Source: Candidatus Poribacteria bacterium
GTDB taxonomy: Bacteria > Poribacteria > WGA-4E > GCA-2687025
Direction of reading: 5' to 3'
Assembly: GCA_002687025.1 (NCBI GenBank)
Contig: NYZG01000141.1
Coordinates: forward strand, 1-11,639
DNA length: 11,639 nucleotides
In this document: positions 6,377 through 11,639 of the stretch, piece after piece
Layout of the letters: every line of letters starts with the position of its first letter
How positions within the stretch are numbered: the stretch's first letter is position 1
Position numbers and translations under genes: made by a program
Notes under the pieces: generated by a model
Told to the model about the DNA's origin: nothing
The model's input: only the letters and a program-made list of their open reading frames with translations
Databases searched by the model: none

Positions 6377-9300
6377 TCACGGCGCCTCGGAGCGGCCGCG
6401 CGTCAGTCGCCCGGGAATGTCGAGGAGAATGCCGTACATCGCCGGCATCATGAACAGCGTGAGCAGTGTCGCTGTCGCGAGCCCGAAGATGATCGTCACC
6501 GCCAGCGGCATCCAGATCGGCGACTTTCCGCCGAGCCCGAGCGCCATGGGCAGCAGCCCTGCGATCGTCGTCACGGACGTGAGGATGATGGGTCGGAATC
6601 GCACGGCGCCGCCGCGCATGATGGCTCGCCACTTGCCGTATCCCCGCTCCCGATACCGGTTGATGAAGTCGATGAGCACGATCGAGTCGTTCACGACGAT
6701 GCCCGACAGCGCGACGATACCGAACATCGCGACCATGCTGAGCGTGGCGTTGATGATGAGCAGGCCGACCATCGCGCCGACGACGCCGAACGGCACGGCG
6801 AACATGATCACGACCGGCTGCAGGAACGACCGGAATTGCGCGCCCAGGATCACGTAGATCATCAGGATGCCGATGATGAACAGCTTCCACAGGTTCCCGA
6901 ACGACTCGTTTATCTGGTCGAAGGAGCCGCGGAAGTCGAGTCGGTAGCCGGGGTACAGCGCGCCGATATCCGCGAAGGCTTCGATGAGCTCCTCGTTCAC
7001 ATCGACGGCGTTGGCGATCGCGCGGTCGACGGACGCCGTGATGGTGATGGCGCGCTCTCCCTCGAAGCGTCGGAGCTCCGCGTAACCGACCCCCTGGTCC
7101 ACCGTGGCCATTGCGCGCAACGGCACGAGGCCGGCGGTGGGCGTCAGGACATCCATGTCCAGCAGGGCCTCGCCGCCGAGCCCGCCGCCGTTGGTCTTGA
7201 CGAGCACGTCGACCGCCTCGTCGGCGTCGCGGAACGTCGTGCTGGTCACTCCGTCCATCTGAGCGCGCATGATGTACGCGACCTGCGTGACGTCCAGGCC
7301 ATACCGCCGCGCACGGTCAGGATCGACGCGAACACGGAGTTCCGGCTTGCCGGCAGTGAAGTCGTCGCGGATGTCGTAGACGCCGGGCATTGTCACGAGC
7401 TTGGCCTGGAGCATGTCGCCGAGAGCCTGGAGATCTTCGAGTCGCGGGCCTTTGACCTTCACCTCGACATCCTGGCCCTGGGGCGGGCCGCCTTCCATCT
7501 TCCCGAACGACAGCTTGTCGACGCCACTCACCGCGCCGATCTTCTCGCGGAGCTCGCGGATTACGTCGTCCACGCTGCGGGACCGTTCGTCCTTCGGTAC
7601 GAGCTCGACGAGCACTTCCCCGACGTTCGTGCGGATGGACATGGTCTCCATGCCCGACATCGGCGTCAGAAGCCCCACATTCGCGACGACGGCAATCACC
7701 TCGTGGTCGGGGAGGGTCATCGCGTGACGTTCGATCTCCGCGAGCACTTCGGATGTGCGGGTCAGGCCCGCCGAGGGTGGGAGCTCGACCTTGACGTAGA
7801 ACTGTGGAAAGTCCTCGCCGGGGAACAGCTCCTTGTGTAGCAACGTGAACGCCCCGACGCAGACGGCGAGACCCAGAACCAGAACCGCCGACACGAACGC
7901 GTACCGCCGTCGCAGCACCACCTTGAGCGCCGACGTGTACCACCGGCGCGGCGTAGCGAACAGGTCTCGCTTATCGGCGCCGGGCTTGCCCCACTCGGCG
8001 ATGTGCGCGGGGAGTATGAAGAACACCTCGATCAGCGACGCGATCAGCACCAGGATGGCCACGACGGGCACGATCCGCATGAACTGCCCCGGCACCCCGG
8101 ACATGAACAGCAGAGGCCCGAACGCCGCGATGGTCGTGAGACTCGCCGCGAGGACCGGCCAGCCCACCTCTTCGGCCCCCTCGATCGCCGCGCGCGCGGG
8201 AGGCTTGCCCATCTGGATGTGGCGATGCACGTTCTCGATGACGACGATGGCGTCGTCCACCACGATGCCGACGACGAGGATCAGACCGAAGAGCGCCACG
8301 CCGCTGAGCGTGTACCCCGTCAGATGCATGAAGAAGAACGTCGCCATGAACGCGACGGGTATCCCGAGAGCGGCGAACACCGCGTTGCGCCAGCCGATGA
8401 ACAGGAACAGCAGGAATATGACGAGGATGAGACCGATGCCGGCGTTGCTCTGTAGGATGCCCAGCCGCTCGCGCAGGATGACCGAGTAGTCGTTCACCAC
8501 GGAAAGGGTGACGCCATCCGGCATTTCGGCGCGCCGCACATCGACGAGGGCGCGAATCTCACGTACGAGGCGGATCGTGTTGCCGTCCTTCTTCTTCTGG
8601 ATCGTGAGACTCATGGACGGGGCGCCGTCGAGACGCGCGAGGGTGCGCGGCTTCTCGTACGTGTCGACCACGACGCCGATATCGCGGAGCCGAACGGGCC
8701 CACTCCTGGGCGTCGACCGCACGACGGTGTCCTCGATTTCCTCGACGGAGCGGTACTGCCCGACCGTGCGCACCACGTATTCAGCCGCCCCGACGTCCAT
8801 CGACCCGGCGGGCAGGTCGAGGTTCTGCGCGCGTAGCGCGTTCACGACCTCGGCGATGGGGACGCCGTACGCGCTGAGCCTGTCGGTGTCGAGCTCGACC
8901 CACACCTCGCGCTCGCGGATGCCCGCGATCTGGACGCTGCCTATGTTGGGGATGTCGAGGATATCGTCCCGTAGGCGTTCGGCGATGTCCTTCATGCGCT
9001 TCTCGGGCAGAGAGCCGCTTACGACAGCGGTGATCATCGGGAAGCCGGAGGAGATGTCGAGTTCGAGGACGCGCGGGTCGTCCGGGAGCTCTGCCGGCAG
9101 GTCGCTTACGCGCTCCACGGCAGATCGCAGATTCTGCATCTGCTTGTCGAAGTCGCGCTCGGGGATATCCTCGAACTGCAGCATGATGACCGAGCGGCCG
9201 ACCGCGGAGGTCGACAACATGATGTCGACATCGCTCACTTCCTCCTCGATCGCGTCTTCGATGGGCGCGGTGACCAGCCGCTCCACCTCGTCGGAGGATG

Positions 9301-9460
9301 CGCCGGGATAGATCGTCGTTACCGTGGCGCTCTTGAGCTTGATCTCAGGGGTGAGCTCGCGGGGAAGGACGATCCACGCGTATACGCCGAAGGCGATGAT
9401 GGCGATCATCACGAGGTTCGCCAACACCGGATTTCGCACCGAGAACTTTGGGATGGACAC
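6377..9460 (-). CDS. RND-superfamily efflux permease, AcrB/HAE1-like
   Basis: This 1027-residue inner-membrane pump has the full RND length and duplicated architecture. TM1 lies in the first 32 residues (SVRNPVLANLVMIA), followed by the first periplasmic porter loop. TM2-TM6 span about 340-500 and include VVGIVVDDAIVVIENV, with the TM4 proton-relay pair D402/D403. A second porter domain follows, then TM8-TM12 from about 860, ending with LFMMPAMYGILL. In TM10 the motif is GIVVNDSIVLIDF, so Asn924 probably stands where AcrB has the proton-relay Lys940; related subfamilies share this change. Translation starts at a GTG with a good ribosome-binding site. Neither the membrane-fusion adaptor nor the outer-membrane channel is encoded nearby, which is unusual for a drug-type RND pump. 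Its substrate is not inferable. The downstream kinase gene probably shares its transcript. Confidence 0.96.
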   Translation of the reverse strand: MSIPKFSVRNPVLANLVMIAIIAFGVYAWIVLPRELTPEIKLKSATVTTIYPGASSDEVERLVTAPIEDAIEEEVSDVDIMLSTSAVGRSVIMLQFEDIPERDFDKQMQNLRSAVERVSDLPAELPDDPRVLELDISSGFPMITAVVSGSLPEKRMKDIAERLRDDILDIPNIGSVQIAGIREREVWVELDTDRLSAYGVPIAEVVNALRAQNLDLPAGSMDVGAAEYVVRTVGQYRSVEEIEDTVVRSTPRSGPVRLRDIGVVVDTYEKPRTLARLDGAPSMSLTIQKKKDGNTIRLVREIRALVDVRRAEMPDGVTLSVVNDYSVILRERLGILQSNAGIGLILVIFLLFLFIGWRNAVFAALGIPVAFMATFFFMHLTGYTLSGVALFGLILVVGIVVDDAIVVIENVHRHIQMGKPPARAAIEGAEEVGWPVLAASLTTIAAFGPLLFMSGVPGQFMRIVPVVAILVLIASLIEVFFILPAHIAEWGKPGADKRDLFATPRRWYTSALKVVLRRRYAFVSAVLVLGLAVCVGAFTLLHKELFPGEDFPQFYVKVELPPSAGLTRTSEVLAEIERHAMTLPDHEVIAVVANVGLLTPMSGMETMSIRTNVGEVLVELVPKDERSRSVDDVIRELREKIGAVSGVDKLSFGKMEGGPPQGQDVEVKVKGPRLEDLQALGDMLQAKLVTMPGVYDIRDDFTAGKPELRVRVDPDRARRYGLDVTQVAYIMRAQMDGVTSTTFRDADEAVDVLVKTNGGGLGGEALLDMDVLTPTAGLVPLRAMATVDQGVGYAELRRFEGERAITITASVDRAIANAVDVNEELIEAFADIGALYPGYRLDFRGSFDQINESFGNLWKLFIIGILMIYVILGAQFRSFLQPVVIMFAVPFGVVGAMVGLLIINATLSMVAMFGIVALSGIVVNDSIVLIDFINRYRERGYGKWRAIMRGGAVRFRPIILTSVTTIAGLLPMALGLGGKSPIWMPLAVTIIFGLATATLLTLFMMPAMYGILLDIPGRLTRGRSEAP

Positions 9461-9467
9461 CGCGTTT

Positions 9468-9473
9468 CCCTCG
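9468..9473 (-). promoter_or_regulatory. Ribosome-binding site of the RND gene, supporting its GTG start
   Basis: On the minus strand CGAGGG lies 7 bases before the GTG at 9460, a standard Shine-Dalgarno spacing. The coding sequence begins with the typical RND opening SIPKFSVRNPV directly after it, so GTG is the likely start. Confidence 0.65.
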
Positions 9474-9587
9474 CCGTCGGGCCGCTACACAACGCATCGC
9501 CGCACGGGGGTATTGTAGCCGTCTCCGCGCGCGGGGAGCCCCTGTCCGTGTCGGGCGAATATGGTACATTGTCCAGGTCCGCCGGCG

Positions 9588-9593
9588 AGGAGG
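9588..9593 (+). promoter_or_regulatory. Ribosome-binding site deciding the cytochrome start
   Basis: AGGAGG ends 9 bases before ATG 9603. An upstream in-frame GTG or ATG-like start at 9561 would place this site inside the gene and put 14 unconvincing residues before the membrane anchor, so 9603 is preferred. Confidence 0.75.
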
Positions 9594-9602
9594 ACGCGAG
9601 CA

Positions 9603-10484
9603 ATGGGATCGAGGCTTCGATGGAGGATCGGCGCGGGGCTGGTGGCGTTGGTTGCGCTTGCGTTCGTCGTGAACGTCGCGCTCGACATCGCGAGCCGTCG
9701 CCGACTGGGTGTCACGCGGGTCATCGCGGTGGACCCGCTCGAGCTGCCGACGGACGCCGACGCCATCGCGTGGGGACGCCACCTCGCGAAGAGTGTCCTG
9801 GCGTGCGGCCATTGCCACGGCGATGACATGGGCGGCGGGAAGGTCATCGACGGCCCGCCGGGGAAGGTGTACGCGCCGAACATCACCTCCGGCGAGGGGA
9901 GTGTGACAACCAGCTTCTCGACGTCTGACTGGGTGCGCGTCATTCGCCACGGGGTGAAGAACGACGGCGCGGGCGCGCTCCTCATGCCTTCGAAGGACTA
10001 CGTGAATCTCTCCGAGCGCGACCTCGCCTGCCTCATCGGCTACGTGAGACAGGTTCGGGCGGTGAACCGCGGGACACAGGGCATCGAACTGTCGCCGCTG
10101 GGCCGCTTCCTCGTGGTCATCGGCCAGCTTCCGATAGAGGCCGAGGCGATCGACCATACGGCCCCACTACCCGCCTCGCCCGACAGCGCGTCGGCCGCAG
10201 CCTACGGGGCGTACCTCGTGTCGCTGAGTTGCGAGGGATGCCACAAGCGCGACCTGACGGGCGGCGCGATGCGCGGCTTGCCACCCGGAGTCCCGGACCC
10301 CGCGGACATCACGCGCGCGGCGCTGTCGGATTGGTCGGAGGCGGACTTCGCGCGGGCCGTCGGAACAGGTCAGCGCCCGGACGGCGTGATGCTCGACGCG
10401 TTCATGCCGTACAGGTCGTTCGCGTCCATGACGCCCGCGGAAGTCGCCGCCATGTGGGCGTACATCCAGTCTCGAGAAGGCTAG
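9603..10484 (+). CDS. Membrane-anchored di-haem c-type cytochrome
   Basis: The 293-residue protein has an N-terminal membrane anchor or uncleaved signal (LRWRIGAG then a hydrophobic run to about residue 28), followed by two cytochrome c domains in the periplasm. Haem-binding CXXCH motifs are CGHCH at 68-72 and CEGCH at 210-214. Likely distal Met ligands are M128 (LLMPS) and M268 (AFMPY), both in the usual place after the haem motif. NITSGEGS and SDWVRVIRHG resemble the cytochrome subunits that take electrons from periplasmic dehydrogenases. No dehydrogenase or oxidase subunit sits beside it, so its partner is unknown. The gene stands alone, divergent from the pump and converging with the FliG-like gene. 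Haem attachment requires the c-type maturation system, not seen here. Confidence 0.93.
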   Translation: MGSRLRWRIGAGLVALVALAFVVNVALDIASRRRLGVTRVIAVDPLELPTDADAIAWGRHLAKSVLACGHCHGDDMGGGKVIDGPPGKVYAPNITSGEGSVTTSFSTSDWVRVIRHGVKNDGAGALLMPSKDYVNLSERDLACLIGYVRQVRAVNRGTQGIELSPLGRFLVVIGQLPIEAEAIDHTAPLPASPDSASAAAYGAYLVSLSCEGCHKRDLTGGAMRGLPPGVPDPADITRAALSDWSEADFARAVGTGQRPDGVMLDAFMPYRSFASMTPAEVAAMWAYIQSREG

Positions 10485-10675
10485 GCGGCCGCGCCGTCGT
10501 GAGCGCCGCTGCCGGACCCGTCGGTGAATCGGGGCCCGGTCCCATCCGCCCGCACGTCGCCGCAGGCGCATACACCCGCACGACCCGGTGAAGCGGCTTG
10601 CTCGCGCTCGCACATCCGTGGGCCGTGCGGCGGACGAGGCGTGCTGGTCGTCTGGGAAGGAGTCGCGAGAGGCGC

Positions 10676-11194
10676 CTAGACGAACGGGTCGTCGGGATCG
10701 GAGGGGAACAGGCGAATGTGACCGTCGGTTGCCAACACCTTGGCGATCTCGACGATCCTATGCTGGGCTTGCTCAACGTGTGACAGGCGGCGCTGCCCCA
10801 TCGTCTCCATCTTGTAGCGAATCTGGTCGCGGGCGACAGACGGAAGGCTCTGCAGGATGCGGAGCTTCAGCCGCGCGCTACAGCTACGGAGCGCCAGAGC
10901 GAACAGCTCGCGGTCGGCGCGCGACACCGTGTGCGTCAGGCGCGCCATGTCGCGGTCGTCGAGTTGCACGAGGTCACCGAACAGATACACCTCGCGGCTC
11001 AATTGGTCGCTAAGCTGCGCGTCGGTCTCCGCGACGGCGTCCAAGAGAGTGCGGCGCGACGCGTCCGACATCTGACGCAAGAGGCCGACGGTGCGTTCGT
11101 GCCCGTCGAACGGACGCTCCGTAGGCGAGACGGGGTTTATCGGGAGGGTACGCTCTGCGGCTCTGCGGCGCTCGCGCTCGCGAGGGTTGCGCAT
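10676..11194 (-). CDS. Stand-alone FliG C-terminal-domain-like protein
   Basis: The 172-residue protein starts with a very basic tail (RNPRERERRRAAER) and then matches the middle-to-C-terminal part of the flagellar switch protein FliG. Residues about 36-68 resemble the FliG middle-domain helices (TVGLLRQMSDASRRTLLDAV). YLFGDLVQLDDRDMARLTHTV at 70-90 corresponds to the FEDIVLLDDRALQR segment of FliG, and 97-161 to FliG-C, including RRLSHVEQAQHRIVEI. Full FliG is about 330 residues; the N-terminal domain that binds the MS-ring protein FliF is absent. By hand alignment to E. coli FliG, torque residues R281, D288 and D289 become V120, Y127 and K128, while K264 and R297 correspond to R103 and R136. 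A role as torque subunit is therefore doubtful. ATG 11194 is preferred because a good ribosome-binding site precedes it and upstream residues look non-coding. No other flagellar gene is visible. Confidence 0.8.
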   Translation of the reverse strand: MRNPRERERRRAAERTLPINPVSPTERPFDGHERTVGLLRQMSDASRRTLLDAVAETDAQLSDQLSREVYLFGDLVQLDDRDMARLTHTVSRADRELFALALRSCSARLKLRILQSLPSVARDQIRYKMETMGQRRLSHVEQAQHRIVEIAKVLATDGHIRLFPSDPDDPFV

Positions 11195-11200
11195 GGTCTC

Positions 11201-11206
11201 CACCTC
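11201..11206 (-). promoter_or_regulatory. Ribosome-binding site of the FliG-like gene
   Basis: On the minus strand GAGGTG lies 6 bases before ATG 11194, with a further GGAG nearer the start. This supports the 172-residue start rather than the much longer open frame that runs upstream to 11494. Confidence 0.65.
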
Positions 11207-11211
11207 GTGCG

Positions 11212-11231
11212 GCGCGCCGTGTGCGGCGCGC
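11212..11231 (-). promoter_or_regulatory. GC-rich hairpin in the leader of the FliG-like gene
   Basis: GCGCGCCG (11212-11219) and CGGCGCGC (11224-11231) form a perfect 8-bp stem with a 4-base loop. It lies 5 bases upstream of the Shine-Dalgarno sequence and inside the leader predicted from the promoter at 11244-11273. It could affect translation, but high GC makes such palindromes easy to get by chance. Confidence 0.4.
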
Positions 11232-11243
11232 GGGCGTGCCCTA

Positions 11244-11273
11244 TAGATACCATCGTCGGGGGAACGGGGACAA
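11244..11273 (-). promoter_or_regulatory. Possible promoter of the FliG-like gene
   Basis: On the minus strand TTGTCC (11273-11268) is followed after 18 bases by TATCTA (11249-11244), within the only AT-rich patch upstream of the gene. The predicted start near 11237 would leave a leader of about 43 bases. Matches to consensus are partial, so this is tentative. Confidence 0.3.
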
Positions 11274-11579
11274 TCTGCGCTTCGCCGCGATGAGGCCATG
11301 TCCCACGTGGCGCCGACGGCCGGGCTGCACGAGCCGGGCGAACCACGGCGCGCCGCACAGTGCGGGTGGACGGCCGGCCCTGGGATCGGGGTTGGTGAGC
11401 CGCCCGGTGGACGGGCCGACCCGACCCCGAGGGCCGGCGTACTGTCCCGTAGGGCCCATGTGTAGCTCGGCCCACGAGCGAAGCCAACGCACATGGCGCA
11501 GTTCGCGAAACCGTTCGGCCCTCCCCGCCGAACCTACAGTGTGACCCCTACACGGCCCTTTTCGACGAGGACGGAACCC
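11274..11579. other. Intergenic stretch with no recognised gene
   Basis: About 300 bp of GC-rich DNA separates the FliG-like promoter region from the small ORF at the right edge. Long frames on both strands cover it, but they have arginine- and proline-rich composition, no recognisable domain and no ribosome-binding site. I see no tRNA, convincing terminator or repeat array. Confidence 0.5.
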
Positions 11580-11633
11580 ATGAACCCGGACCACGACCGC
11601 ATGCGCCGATGGCGCAAACGTGAACTGCCATGA
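11580..11633 (+). CDS. Possible 17-residue leader or small protein, coupled to a gene cut by the edge
   Basis: ATG 11580 opens a short frame encoding MNPDHDRMRRWRKRELP, rich in Arg and Lys. A GAGG at 11567-11570 lies 9 bases upstream. Its TGA stop overlaps a second ATG at 11630 (ATGA), the classic arrangement for translational coupling, and that second frame (ATG ACG CCC) runs off the window. The little protein could be a real small basic protein, a leader peptide, or chance. The sequence downstream is needed to judge it. Confidence 0.3.
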   Translation: MNPDHDRMRRWRKRELP

Positions 11634-11639
11634 CGCCCC

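Larger units (their letters stand above)
9461..9602. promoter_or_regulatory. Divergent promoter region between RND pump and cytochrome genes
   Basis: The 142-bp gap must carry promoters for both outward-facing genes. On the minus strand TACAAT (9517-9512), five of six matches to the -10 consensus, is the best candidate for the pump, but no convincing -35 is seen. On the plus strand TACATT (9565-9570) with CTGTCC 17 bases upstream is a weak candidate for the cytochrome. I see no clear operator palindrome. Confidence 0.3.

Noticed and set aside
6365..7840. 491-residue frame antisense to the RND pump
   Set aside because: It is a low-complexity Arg/Asp/His-rich product typical of the complement of a GC-rich gene and shows no domain.
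11195..11494. 100-residue N-terminal extension of the FliG-like protein
   Set aside because: The added part is Pro/Arg/Gly-rich without domain features, and it would span the likely promoter and ribosome-binding site.

Overview
The window is GC-rich throughout and Gram-negative in character: it encodes an outer-membrane beta-barrel protein and an RND inner-membrane pump. A PHP-type metallohydrolase of the CehA/McbA family, a formylglycine sulfatase and a CBM9-plus-DUF5916 protein lie close together. This combination is common in uncultured marine, sponge or sediment lineages (for example Poribacteria- or Latescibacterota-like genomes), but the sequence alone does not fix the taxon. The FliG-type domain suggests the lineage has, or had, flagella.

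Layout. From 1 to 843 (+) lies the C-terminal part of a CehA/McbA metallohydrolase, cut by the window edge. From 1050 to 2468 (+) lies a cytoplasmic-looking Cys-type sulfatase. From 2469 to 3021 there is about 550 bp without a credible protein gene. Inside it, 2511-2918 reads on the minus strand as a string of hairpins with its own promoter-like sequence. I interpret it as an ORF-less HEARO/omega-RNA-like element of the IscB (IS200/IS605) type; the structure is visible, the family name is inferred from remembered motifs. From 3022 to 5142 (-) is a secreted CBM9/DUF5916 outer-membrane protein. From 9460 down to 5294 (-) are a complete RND efflux pump gene and, 27 bp further on, a kinase-fold protein of the aminoglycoside/homoserine phosphotransferase family with an N-terminal zinc ribbon. 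The cytochrome gene at 9603-10484 (+) is divergent from the pump and encodes a membrane-anchored two-haem c-type cytochrome. From 11194 down to 10676 (-) is a stand-alone FliG-like protein. At the right edge a 17-codon ORF stops on an ATGA that may start a further gene.

How the genes relate. Only RND plus kinase looks like an operon. The pump lacks the usual membrane-fusion protein in the window. The sulfatase and CehA/McbA genes run in the same direction but are 206 bp apart, so they need not be cotranscribed. The most unusual items are the structured RNA at 2511-2918 and the short FliG homologue, in which several charged residues needed for flagellar torque in E. coli FliG appear to be replaced.
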